DNA of 64,000 nucleotides, taken from Burkholderiales bacterium (lineage in GTDB: Bacteria; Pseudomonadota; Gammaproteobacteria; Burkholderiales; SG8-41). Shown piece by piece: positions 47,345-56,040 of the stretch (position 1 is its first letter; each line of letters opens with the position of its first letter). Both the position numbers and the translations under genes were made by a program. The stretch spans positions 54,682 to 118,681 of the forward strand of contig JAIEPF010000027.1 of NCBI GenBank assembly GCA_019749945.1, in the 5' to 3' direction. Under the pieces are notes generated by a model, which saw only the letters and a list, made by a program, of their open reading frames with translations, searched no databases and was not told the origin of the DNA.

Positions 47345-49072
47345 TCAGGCATTGAGTTTTTCGAGCATGCCGCGCAATTTTGCGGAATCCGTCGCACGCA
47401 GCATCTTTCTGGCGATCGGACGGGTATCCGCGAGGCTGGTTTTGAGCACGCGCTGCTTGATGTCGGGCAGGTGCGCCGAATGCATCGAAAACTGGCGCAG
47501 GCCGAGGCCCAGCAGCAGCCGGGTCAGCGCCACGTCGCCGGCCATTTCGCCGCAGACCGCGACGGGGATGCCGGCTTTTTCGGCGGTGGTGAAAATATGC
47601 GCCAGCACCATCAATACTGCCGGATGCAGCGGATCGTAGAGGTGGGCCACCGTGTCATCGGTGCGGTCGATGGCGAGCATGTACTGGATCAGGTCGTTGG
47701 TGCCGACCGACAGGAAATCCAGGCGTTTGGTCAGCAGGCCCAGCGCCAGCGCTGCCGCGGGAATTTCCACCATGCCGCCGACGGGGATGTTGCGGTCATA
47801 GGGGATGCCTTCCGCGTCAAGGCTGCGTTTGGCCTGATCCAGCAACAGCAGGGCCTGATCGACCTCGGATGCGTTCATCAGCATCGGGATCAGTATTTTC
47901 ATTTTGCCGTAGTTGGACGCCCGCAGCATCGCGCGCAACTGGGTGATGAAACGTTTCGGCTCGGTCAGGCACAGGCGGATTGCGCGCAGGCCGAGGGCCG
48001 GATTGGGTGCCAAGCGCGCGGTGTCGTCGATCTGTTTGTCGGCGCCCAGGTCGTAGGTGCGTATGGTCACCGGCTTGCCGCCCATTTCCTCCATCACCTT
48101 GCGGTAGGCTTCGAACTGTTCGTCTTCGTCCGGCAGATCGGGACGGTTGAGGAACAGGAATTCAGTGCGGAACAGGCCGATGCCGGTGGCGCCGCTTTCC
48201 ACCGCCAGTGCCACGTCGCCGGGCAGTTCGATGTTGGCGTAGAGTTCGATGTCCGTGCCGTCGAGCGTACGCGCCGGCGTATCGCGCAGGCGCTTGAGTT
48301 TCTGCCGTTCGAGGCCGAATTCACGCTGGCGCAACTGGTATTCGGCCAGCACCTGCGGGTCGGGGTCGATGATGACAACACCCTGCGAGCCGTCGACGAT
48401 GATGATCTCGTTCTCGCGCACCAGCTGGCGTGCGTGATGCAGCGTGACGATGCAGGGGATGTTCAGGCTGCGCGCGACGATCGCGGTGTGCGAAGTGGCG
48501 CCACCGAGATCGGTGACGAAGCTGGCGAACTGGTGCTGTTTGAACAGCACGACGTCTGCCGGCGACAGATCGTGCGCCACCAGCACCAGGTTGCGGTCGG
48601 AGTCTCCCGCCGGCGGCGGCACGTAACCGGGTTGTCCCGACAGCGCCTTCATCACCCGCTGCGCCACCTGGATGACGTCGGTACGGCGTTCGCGCAGGTA
48701 ACTGTCCTCGATGGCGTCAAACTGCTGCAGCAGTTCGTCGGTCTGGATTTTCAGTGCCCACTCGGCGTTGCAGCGCTCGTTTTCGATGATGGCACGCGGC
48801 ACCACGGACAAGGTGGTGTCGCCAAGGATCATCAGGTGGAGATCGATGAAGGCGCCGAACTCCGCGGGCGCGCCGGCAGGTACGGCGCCGCGCAGATCTT
48901 CCAGCTCTCTGCGCACCATGTTCACGGCACGGTCAAAACGCGCGGTTTCTTCCGCAACCTGGTTCGCAGGCACATCGTAATGCGACACCTCGAGTTTGGT
49001 GTGCGAAACCAGGTGTGCATGGCCGATGGCGATGCCGCCTGAAACGCCGATGCCGTGGATGGTGAAACTCAT
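47345..49072 (-). CDS. ptsI: Phosphoenolpyruvate-protein phosphotransferase (PTS enzyme I)
   Basis: Enzyme I takes phosphate from PEP and passes it to HPr. The 575-residue protein has the phospho-His block GGATSHTAIVARSLNIP (about residue 195), the PEP-binding loops GIGLFRTEFLFLNR and LAIDRTDDTVAHLYDPLHPA, and the catalytic Cys in AVCGEMAGD. It is the last gene of EIIA-HPr-EI, a phosphorelay without a sugar permease here, so its role is probably regulatory. Confidence 0.95.
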   Translation of the reverse strand: MSFTIHGIGVSGGIAIGHAHLVSHTKLEVSHYDVPANQVAEETARFDRAVNMVRRELEDLRGAVPAGAPAEFGAFIDLHLMILGDTTLSVVPRAIIENERCNAEWALKIQTDELLQQFDAIEDSYLRERRTDVIQVAQRVMKALSGQPGYVPPPAGDSDRNLVLVAHDLSPADVVLFKQHQFASFVTDLGGATSHTAIVARSLNIPCIVTLHHARQLVRENEIIIVDGSQGVVIIDPDPQVLAEYQLRQREFGLERQKLKRLRDTPARTLDGTDIELYANIELPGDVALAVESGATGIGLFRTEFLFLNRPDLPDEDEQFEAYRKVMEEMGGKPVTIRTYDLGADKQIDDTARLAPNPALGLRAIRLCLTEPKRFITQLRAMLRASNYGKMKILIPMLMNASEVDQALLLLDQAKRSLDAEGIPYDRNIPVGGMVEIPAAALALGLLTKRLDFLSVGTNDLIQYMLAIDRTDDTVAHLYDPLHPAVLMVLAHIFTTAEKAGIPVAVCGEMAGDVALTRLLLGLGLRQFSMHSAHLPDIKQRVLKTSLADTRPIARKMLRATDSAKLRGMLEKLNA

Positions 49073-49074
49073 AA

Positions 49075-49165
49075 AGGCAGTGCAGAACGCGAAGTGATGA
49101 ATGCAGAGTTAAAACTACCAACGCTGCGCAGTCAACTCCGCATTTTGCATTCCGCACTCAGCGCT
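49075..49165. repeat. Inverted intergenic repeat between ptsH and ptsI
   Basis: AGTGCAGAACGCGAAGTGAT then GAATGCAGAGTT on the left is matched by AACTCCGCATTTTGCATTCC then GCACT on the right, forming an imperfect long hairpin. The CCGCATT and GATGAAT elements echo the repeats at 17803, 32695 and 55916. Confidence 0.55.
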
Positions 49166-49169
49166 GGCT

Positions 49170-49439
49170 TTATTCTCCTTCGCCGAAGCGGTCGGCGATC
49201 AGGCTTTGCAGGGCCTGCATCGCGGCCGCCTCGTCGGTCCCGTCGGTTTCAATGACGATTTTCGAGCCCTTGGCCGCAGCCAGCATCATCACACCCATGA
49301 TGCTCTTGGCGTTGACCCGACGGCCGTTGCGGCTCAGCCAGACATCGCTGGCGTAACTGCCGGCAACCTGGGTCAGTCTGGCGGAGGCCCGGGCGTGCAG
49401 CCCGAGCTTGTTGATGATTTCAGCTTCCTGTTGCAGCAT
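49170..49439 (-). CDS. ptsH: Phosphocarrier protein HPr
   Basis: HPr relays phosphate from enzyme I. The 89-residue protein has the active His15 in KLGLHARAS and Ser46 in NAKSIMGVMMLAA, the site used by HPr kinase in species that have it. ATG 49439 is chosen over the upstream in-frame start because it gives the normal HPr N-terminus. The start overlaps the EIIA gene by 20 bases. Confidence 0.95.
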   Translation of the reverse strand: MLQQEAEIINKLGLHARASARLTQVAGSYASDVWLSRNGRRVNAKSIMGVMMLAAAKGSKIVIETDGTDEAAAMQALQSLIADRFGEGE

Positions 49440-49842
49440 TGTGAATCGCGACAAAGGTCGGTGGCACCCTTAACACGCCTTCGCAGCCGCCGCTGATGGC
49501 TTTGGTCATCATGATGGCCAGAGACTTGTCGCGATAGGTCAGGGCGCGCACCAGCATCGGCAGGTTGACGCCGGCGACCGCTTCCACCTTGCCCGGCATC
49601 ACCAGTTTGGCCGCGATGTTGGACGGCGAGCCGCCGTACATGTCGGTCAGCACCAGCACCCCGTCGCCTTCGTCGAGCTCCTTGACCATTTTGCGCGCCT
49701 GCGGCACCAGCAGTATCGGATCGTCCTGGGCGGTGACACCGAGCTGGCGCAGCCGTCCGGGTCGTTTGTTGAGCATGTGGCTGGCGCAGTGGATCAGGCT
49801 TTCGCCCAAAGTGCCGTGGCTGATAATCAGTATGCCGATCAT
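49420..49842 (-). CDS. PTS EIIA component, mannose family
   Basis: The 140-residue protein is an EIIA(Man)-type phosphocarrier with phospho-His9 in IISHGTLGES and the block VLVLTDMYGGSPSNIA. With HPr and enzyme I but no EIIB/EIIC, this fits the regulatory PTS of betaproteobacteria. It lies 95 bases downstream of gshB on the same strand. Confidence 0.93.
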   Translation of the reverse strand: MIGILIISHGTLGESLIHCASHMLNKRPGRLRQLGVTAQDDPILLVPQARKMVKELDEGDGVLVLTDMYGGSPSNIAAKLVMPGKVEAVAGVNLPMLVRALTYRDKSLAIMMTKAISGGCEGVLRVPPTFVAIHNAATGS

Positions 49843-49937
49843 TGACTTACCGGGTTCCTGTCACGAAAGCGCCATACTCTACGCGCCCTGTTCTTGCGCC
49901 GCAACATGGGGTGTTGCACAAACGTCAGCGCCCAGGG

Positions 49938-50876
49938 TCAAAGCAGTTTTTCCAATTTATTCAATAACATGGCTGCAACATTAAAGCCCGACTGCTGGGT
50001 GATTTCCTGGAAACAGGTGGGGCTGGTGACGTTGACTTCGGTGAGATGGTCGCCAATCACGTCGAGCCCGACCAGCAGTAATCCGGTCGCCGCCAGCTGC
50101 GGTCCCAGCGTCTCGGCGATGGCGCGGTCCCTGGCTGTCAGTTCGCGGGCGACGCCGGTGCCACCCGCCGCCAGGTTGCCGCGGGTCTCGCCGGCTTTAG
50201 GGATGCGGGCCAGGCAAAAAGGCACCGCTTCGCCGCCGATCACCAGCACGCGTTTGTCGCCGTTGCTGATTTCGGGAATGTAGCGCTGGGCCATGATCGT
50301 GCGTGCGCCGTCGCCGGTCAGGGTCTCGATGATGACGTTCAGGTTGGGATCGTCACGTCGCACCCGGAATACCGAAGACCCGCCCATGCCGTCCAGCGGC
50401 TTGAGGATGATGTCGCCGTGTTCGCGCAAAAAACCATGCAGCAGTTCCGTGCGCCGCGTGACCAGCGTCGGCGCGGTGAATTCGGCGAAGCGTGCGATGG
50501 CCATTTTTTCGTTGTAGTCACGGATCGCCTGCGGGCGGTTGAACACGCGCGCGCCGCGGCGTTCGGCGATTTCCAGCAGATAAGTGCTGTAGACGTACTC
50601 CATATCGAAGGGCGGATCCTTGCGCATCAGCACCGCGTCGAACTGTTCCAGCGGGGTTTCTGTCGGGGGATCCAGCCGGTACCAGCCGGGGGTCTCCCCG
50701 GTCAGGTGCAGGCGGGCGGCGTTGCCGGTGACGCTCAGTTTGTGCCAGGCCAGATCATCCTGTTGCATGGCATACAGCGCATGGCCCTGAGCGGCAGCCT
50801 CGCGCATGATGGCGTAAGTGCTGTCCTTTTCCAGCTTGAACTCGTCGAGCGGGTCGACGATGAAAGCGAGTTTCAT
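49938..50876 (-). CDS. gshB: Glutathione synthetase GshB
   Basis: GshB joins gamma-glutamylcysteine and glycine using ATP (ATP-grasp fold). The 312-residue protein shows MKLAFIVDPLDEF at the start, MRKDPPFDMEYVYSTYLLE, the phosphate loop KPLDGMGGSSVFRV and LTEVNVTSPTCFQEI at the Mg2+ site. It overlaps gshA by four bases, forming a two-gene glutathione operon. Confidence 0.96.
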   Translation of the reverse strand: MKLAFIVDPLDEFKLEKDSTYAIMREAAAQGHALYAMQQDDLAWHKLSVTGNAARLHLTGETPGWYRLDPPTETPLEQFDAVLMRKDPPFDMEYVYSTYLLEIAERRGARVFNRPQAIRDYNEKMAIARFAEFTAPTLVTRRTELLHGFLREHGDIILKPLDGMGGSSVFRVRRDDPNLNVIIETLTGDGARTIMAQRYIPEISNGDKRVLVIGGEAVPFCLARIPKAGETRGNLAAGGTGVARELTARDRAIAETLGPQLAATGLLLVGLDVIGDHLTEVNVTSPTCFQEITQQSGFNVAAMLLNKLEKLL

Positions 50877-52177
50877 GTCGCCGCGCGCAGCAGCGCCGGC
50901 TCGGCTGCGGGTTCGGTGCGCTCGATTTCGAGGGAGGCCGCGAGCAGCGCCAGCCGCGCAATCACACCGTACGAATAAAAACGGTTCGGCGGGCAGCCCG
51001 GGTCGTTGGGATTCGGCGACGAGCAGGGTTCGGCGAAAGCCAGCGGCGCGAAGTGCATCCCCGGCGCATTGAGGTTCTGGTCCTTGCCGCGCTCGGTATG
51101 CACGCGGTAAAAGCCGCCGACCACAAAACGGTCAATCATGTAGACCACGGGTTCGGCAACAGCCTCACCGACGGTTTCGAAGGAGTAGACGCCTTCCTGC
51201 ACGATGACGTCGTGCACTTCGAGGCCTTCCTTGACCACGGCCATCTTGTTGCGCTGTTTGCGGTTGAGTCCCTTCACTTCGGACGGATCCTTAACGGTCA
51301 TGATGCCCATGCCGTAGGTGCCGGCGTCGGCCTTGACGATGACAAAGGGGTCTTCGGTGATGCCGTATTCCGCGTATTTTTTACGGATGTCGCCGAGAAT
51401 TTCCGAAACATAACCTTCCAGGCATTCCTCACCCACCCGTTCGCGGAAGTTGATCTTGCCGCATTTTTCGAAGTACGGATTGATCACCCAGGGATCAATG
51501 CCGATCAGCTGGGCGAAATCGCGGGTCACGTCGTCGTAGGCGGCGAAGTGCGCTGACTTGCGGCGGGTGGCCCAGCCGGCATGCACCGGCGGCAGCACCG
51601 TCTGTTCGAGGCCCTGCAGGATTGTCGGCACGCCGCCGGAAAGATCGTTGTTGAGCAGCACCACGCAGGGATCGAAGTCGCCGACCTGCAGGCGGTTGCC
51701 GACCCTGCGCAGCGGTTCCAGCCGCAGCGTCGCGCCGTTCGGCAGTTCGAGGTCGGTGGCGGCGGTGATTTCGGGCAGCAGGCTGCCGACGCGTACTTCG
51801 ATGCCGGCATGGCGCAGTATCGTCGCGAGTTTTTCCACGTTCTGCAGATAAAACTGGTTGCGGGTGTGGTTTTCCGGAACCAGCACGATGCCGCGGGCGT
51901 CGGGGCAGGCTTTTTCGATGGCGGACATCGCCGCCTGAACACACAAGGTATGGAAATCCGGGTTCAGGTTGTTGAAGCCGCCCGGAAACAGATTGGTGTC
52001 GACGGGCGCCAGCTTGAATCCGGCGTTGCGCAGGTCCACCGAGGCGTAGAACGGCGCCGCGTGTTCCTGCCACTGGCTACGTAGCCAGTGTTCGATATCC
52101 GTTGTCGACTTGAGGATGTGGCTCTCAAGCTCCTGCAGCGGGCCGGTGAGAGCGGTAGTCAGGCGGGGGACGGTCAT
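50873..52177 (-). CDS. gshA: Glutamate-cysteine ligase GshA (proteobacterial, T. ferrooxidans type)
   Basis: GshA makes gamma-glutamylcysteine, the first step of glutathione synthesis. This is the less common class found in Thiobacillus and relatives, not the E. coli class. The 434-residue protein contains VDTNLFPGGFNNLNPDFHTL, DPWVINPYFEKCGKINF and ADAGTYGMGIMTV. ATG 52177 (TVPRLTTAL) is preferred to 52204. It overlaps gshB. Confidence 0.92.
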   Translation of the reverse strand: MTVPRLTTALTGPLQELESHILKSTTDIEHWLRSQWQEHAAPFYASVDLRNAGFKLAPVDTNLFPGGFNNLNPDFHTLCVQAAMSAIEKACPDARGIVLVPENHTRNQFYLQNVEKLATILRHAGIEVRVGSLLPEITAATDLELPNGATLRLEPLRRVGNRLQVGDFDPCVVLLNNDLSGGVPTILQGLEQTVLPPVHAGWATRRKSAHFAAYDDVTRDFAQLIGIDPWVINPYFEKCGKINFRERVGEECLEGYVSEILGDIRKKYAEYGITEDPFVIVKADAGTYGMGIMTVKDPSEVKGLNRKQRNKMAVVKEGLEVHDVIVQEGVYSFETVGEAVAEPVVYMIDRFVVGGFYRVHTERGKDQNLNAPGMHFAPLAFAEPCSSPNPNDPGCPPNRFYSYGVIARLALLAASLEIERTEPAAEPALLRAAT

Positions 52178-52221
52178 GGTCCGGAGATTGTAGCCGATTC
52201 GCATGACGGCCTCGGCAGGGC

Positions 52222-52250
52222 AAAAAAAAGCGGGCGCCGAAGCGCCCGCT
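52222..52250 (-). terminator. Intrinsic terminator after amtB
   Basis: On the minus strand a perfect 9-base stem AGCGGGCGC/GCGCCCGCT (52250-52229) closes on a TTCG tetraloop and is followed by T8. It ends the porin-glnK-amtB transcript before gshA. Confidence 0.93.
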
Positions 52251-52278
52251 GACTCAGAGAGAGTATCCCGGAGCGGAA

Positions 52279-53763
52279 TTACATGTGGTACGCCTTCTCG
52301 CCATGCTCGTTGATGTCCAGGCCTTCGCGCTCAACCTCTTCGGATACGCGCAGCCCGATGATCATGTCGACGACCTTGAAGGCGACCAGCGCCACGATCC
52401 CGGACCACAGGATCGCCGTGCCCACGCCCCACAGCTGGCTGATGACCTGGGTGGTCATGTCGAAGTCCGCAACCTTGTTGGCCACGTAGTCATAGACGCC
52501 CGTGCCGCCCAGTGCCGGCGAAACAAACACGCCGGTCAGGATCGAGCCGAGGATGCCGCCGACCGCATGTACGCCGAACACGTCGAGCGCATCATCCGCA
52601 CCCAGCATGCGTTTCAGGCCGTTGACGCCCCACAGGCAGATCACACCGGCGAGCAGGCCGATGATGATGCCACCCATCGGTCCGACGAAGCCACAGGCCG
52701 GGGTGATGGCAACCAGGCCGGCAATGGAACCGGAGGCTGCGCCCAGCATCGAGGGTTTGCCCTTGAGCATCCACTCGAACATCATCCACGACATGGTGGC
52801 GGCGGCGGTTGCGAGCAAGGTGTTCACCAGTGCCAGCGTGGCCAGGCCGGTTGCTTCGAGGTTGGAGCCGGCGTTGAAGCCGAACCAGCCCACCCACAGC
52901 AGCGCGGCACCGACCATGGTCAGCGTCAGGCTGTGCGGCGACATCGCTTCCTTGCCGAAGCCCACGCGTTTGCCGACCAGGTAAGCACCCACCAGACCGG
53001 CGACACCGGCATTGATGTGCACCACCGTGCCGCCGGCGAAGTCCAGCGCGCCCTTGGCCCACAGGAAACCGGCGTTGGAAACCACTTTTTCCAGTGAGGC
53101 AGCGTCGGTAATCGCGTCCGGGCCGTCCCAGTACCAGACCATGTGTGCCATCGGCAGGTAGGAGAAGGTGAACCAGAGCACGATGAACAGCAGTACCGCG
53201 GAGAACTTCATGCGCTCGGCAAATGCACCGACGATCAGCGCCGGGGTGATGCCGGCGAAGGTGGCCTGGAAGGCGATGAATACGTATTCCGGGATGACCA
53301 CGCCCTTGCTGAAGGTGGCGCCCACGGAATCGGGGGTGACGCCCGACAGGAAGAGTTTGTCAAAGCTGCCCCAGAACGTACCTGCGCCGCCGAAAGCGAC
53401 GGTGTAGCCGTAGATCGCCCACAGCACGACGCACATCGAGAATACGATGTAGACCTGCATTAGCACCGACAGCGTGTTTTTGGCGCGAACCATGCCGCCG
53501 TAAAACAGTGCAAGACCGGGAACCGTCATCAGGATCACCAGCACGGTCGCCATCATCATCCACGCCGTGTCGCCCTTGTTGGGGGTTGGCGCCGGCGCCG
53601 CTGCGGCCGGTGCCGCGGCGGGAGCCGCTGCCGGAGCTGCAGCAGGGGCGGCTGCCGGCGCCGTTGCTGCCGGCGCTTCAGCGGGTTTGTCCTGCGCAAC
53701 AGCCGGAGCCCCTGCAAAGCCCAGGACACCGAACAGTGCCAGAACTGCGAATAGTTTTTTCAT
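52279..53763 (-). CDS. amtB: Ammonium transporter AmtB
   Basis: AmtB conducts NH3/NH4+ across the inner membrane and is plugged by GlnK. The 494-residue protein has a signal peptide (VLALFGVLGFAGAPAVAQ), then a roughly 40-residue Ala/Pro repeat (APAAAPAAAPAAAP) before the first channel helix, and 11 membrane helices. GGTVVHINAGVAGLVGAYL and FGVHAVGGILGSILTGVF carry the twin histidines. ATG 53763 is chosen because GGAGAAC lies just upstream. It follows glnK by 12 bases. Confidence 0.95.
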   Translation of the reverse strand: MKKLFAVLALFGVLGFAGAPAVAQDKPAEAPAATAPAAAPAAAPAAAPAAAPAAAAPAPTPNKGDTAWMMMATVLVILMTVPGLALFYGGMVRAKNTLSVLMQVYIVFSMCVVLWAIYGYTVAFGGAGTFWGSFDKLFLSGVTPDSVGATFSKGVVIPEYVFIAFQATFAGITPALIVGAFAERMKFSAVLLFIVLWFTFSYLPMAHMVWYWDGPDAITDAASLEKVVSNAGFLWAKGALDFAGGTVVHINAGVAGLVGAYLVGKRVGFGKEAMSPHSLTLTMVGAALLWVGWFGFNAGSNLEATGLATLALVNTLLATAAATMSWMMFEWMLKGKPSMLGAASGSIAGLVAITPACGFVGPMGGIIIGLLAGVICLWGVNGLKRMLGADDALDVFGVHAVGGILGSILTGVFVSPALGGTGVYDYVANKVADFDMTTQVISQLWGVGTAILWSGIVALVAFKVVDMIIGLRVSEEVEREGLDINEHGEKAYHM

Positions 53764-53775
53764 CTTGTTCTCCAA

Positions 53776-54162
<387 letters not shown>

Positions 54163-55368
54163 TTAGAATTTGTAAAGCGCCCGCAGGCCGAAAGAGTTCT
54201 GATCCTTGCTCGCGGTGACGCCGTTGGAGTCAATGAAGGCCGGCACGTTCGAGCGATCGCCGCGGATCTCGGCTTGTAGCTCGAGATTCTTGATCGGCGT
54301 GTAGCCGAGGGTGAGCGTCGCCTCCTTCCATTTCTGGATCACCCCGGTGCGGTAACCATCCTGGTCGTCGAAGTATTCTGCGCGCAGTGAAGTGCGCCAT
54401 TTTTCGTTGATCTGATAATTGGCGTAGCCCGCCAAGCCGCTCCACTTGGCCTTGCCCCCGCTGGCGGTGGCATTGCCCTGCGTGGCGTAGTCGTAATTGA
54501 GGACGAACGTGAGCTTGTCAGTGGCGACGAAGGTCGCGACCAGATCAATCAGGTTGCGCGTCCCTTCCGGGCCGACGTTCACCAGTCCCCCGACACGTTC
54601 TTTGCCGAAATAGCCTTGTGCACCCAGCGTCAAAGTCTTGATCGGTGAGAACAGGACGCCGAGCTCAAGCGTTTTCGCCCCATTCGTGTCTTTTAAATCA
54701 TCCCAGCCGTTGTTGACGCCGCCCATCAGCGTGAGCGTATCCGACGCGGCGTAGCTCAGCCGCACCCCTGTATGCGTGAACGGGATCGCGTAACCGAACA
54801 GGATCGAGCGCGAATAGTTGGGGCCGGCCCTGCTGTCGATCACTTCTGCGCCGGCGAGCGTCACGTATTTACCGCCGATGATCGTGAACGAGCCTGCTGC
54901 GTATTGGACAAAGGCCTGCGTGATGTCCCACTGGTCTTCTTTGCAAGTGCCGGTGGCCGTTAAACCCGTCGTCAGGTTACAGCCGGTGCCGTTGTTGGGA
55001 TTCGTCTTGTATGCGGCAAACACATCGGGGTCTGTGCCGACGATCGTGTTGAGCCGCCCGCCAAAGCCCTCCTTGGGTTGTTTGGAGAGGGTAACCGCAG
55101 CTTGATGCAGCTTGAGGGCGTTGCGGTTGAAATCAAAAACACGGTTGGGGCCCCCGACCGTAACGCCAGGGCCTAACGGCGTCGTGTTGAACGCGCCTGA
55201 CCCGGAAAGACGGGTGTATCCCACATCCACGTAACCCGAAACGTCGAGCCCGAAAACGCTCAAACCTTCGGGTTCGGCAGGCTTGTCGGCTGGCTTATCC
55301 TGGGCCTGCGCGAATCCGGATCCCAGCGCGACCGCAGTGAGCCCTGCGATAATTGTTTTCTTGAACAC
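54163..55368 (-). CDS. Outer-membrane porin, putative beta-barrel (BBP2-like)
   Basis: The 401-residue protein has a signal peptide (IIAGLTAVALGSGFAQAQ) and alternating barrel strands ending with the C-terminal aromatic signal (GLRALYKF). The N-terminal mature stretch SGYVDVGYTRLSG and several GGKYVT/YA-rich strands fit the BBP2-type porins. It lies 48 bases before glnK on the same strand behind a sigma-54 promoter, so it is probably nitrogen-regulated and may admit ammonium, amino acids or other nitrogen sources. The substrate is unknown. Confidence 0.85.
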   Translation of the reverse strand: MFKKTIIAGLTAVALGSGFAQAQDKPADKPAEPEGLSVFGLDVSGYVDVGYTRLSGSGAFNTTPLGPGVTVGGPNRVFDFNRNALKLHQAAVTLSKQPKEGFGGRLNTIVGTDPDVFAAYKTNPNNGTGCNLTTGLTATGTCKEDQWDITQAFVQYAAGSFTIIGGKYVTLAGAEVIDSRAGPNYSRSILFGYAIPFTHTGVRLSYAASDTLTLMGGVNNGWDDLKDTNGAKTLELGVLFSPIKTLTLGAQGYFGKERVGGLVNVGPEGTRNLIDLVATFVATDKLTFVLNYDYATQGNATASGGKAKWSGLAGYANYQINEKWRTSLRAEYFDDQDGYRTGVIQKWKEATLTLGYTPIKNLELQAEIRGDRSNVPAFIDSNGVTASKDQNSFGLRALYKF

Positions 55369-55418
55369 GATTACCCCTTTCGTCGTTAACGAATATGCAA
55401 TATTGCGTTGCTAAACTC

Positions 55419-55434
55419 AGCACAGACCGTGCCA
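55419..55434 (-). promoter_or_regulatory. Sigma-54 (RpoN) promoter before the porin-glnK-amtB genes
   Basis: On the minus strand TGGCACGGTCTGTGCT (55434-55419) has the -24 TGGCAC and -12 GC elements at the exact spacing, with one deviation (GTGC for TTGC). It lies about 50 bases before the porin ATG. Dependence on NtrC would fit glnK-amtB, but no clear NtrC site was found upstream. Confidence 0.7.
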
Positions 55435-55667
55435 ATTAAAAAAATGTTTAAAATCAATAATATAATGAGATGCTGGGGCATACACACCCCACTCCAGTGC
55501 GCCATTTTGATGCGGTACGGCGAGCTTTCGCACCATATCTGTGCTCTCGCTCACTCTCCATAAATGGCCGGGTCCGGACGCGGCGGAATGTGTTTTCCCC
55601 GCAACGCTTGAGGCGGGTTGTGGAATTTTCTGTGGGAGAATCGCAACAGATGTAAGCCGATGGCCAA
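55435..55667. other. Intergenic region between porin and ubiK
   Basis: The left part (to about 55470) is AT-rich and would hold the activator sites of the porin promoter and perhaps the ubiK promoter. The rest shows no convincing gene, hairpin or promoter that I can support. Confidence 0.4.
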
Positions 55668-55901
55668 ATGACCGATAAACGACTGTTCGAGGAAATCGAC
55701 CGCAGGATGAAGGAGATCCTCGCTCGCAGCCCGGCTGCGGACCTCGAAAAGAACCTGCGCGCGCTCATGCAGTCCGCGTTCAGCCGCCTCGACTTGGTGG
55801 CGCGCGAGGAATTCGACGTGCAGCGCGAAGTACTTGCGCGCACTCGCGCAAAGCTGGCGGAACTGGAGGCCAAGCTTGCGGAACTCGAAAAGAAGTTATG
55901 A
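55668..55901 (+). CDS. ubiK: Ubiquinone biosynthesis accessory factor UbiK
   Basis: UbiK (BMFP family) is a small membrane-fusogenic accessory factor that helps assemble the aerobic ubiquinone-synthesis complex with UbiJ. The 77-residue protein has the typical FEEIDRRMKEIL start, EFDVQREVLARTRAKLAELE, and a C-terminal coiled coil. ATG 55668 is used; no strong ribosome site is visible. comM follows. Confidence 0.9.
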   Translation: MTDKRLFEEIDRRMKEILARSPAADLEKNLRALMQSAFSRLDLVAREEFDVQREVLARTRAKLAELEAKLAELEKKL

Positions 55902-55915
55902 GTGATTGGTCTAAT

Positions 55916-55975
<60 letters not shown>

Positions 55976-56040
55976 GTAATCCAAATCCCGGCCTCGTCCG
56001 TTAGTAGCGGCATCAACCCAGAGCCTGGAGGGGCCGGTCG

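Noticed and set aside
55435..55520. NtrC binding site upstream of the sigma-54 promoter
   Set aside because: Only a poor half-match (GCACTGGAGTGGGGTG) was found, without the expected symmetric spacing.
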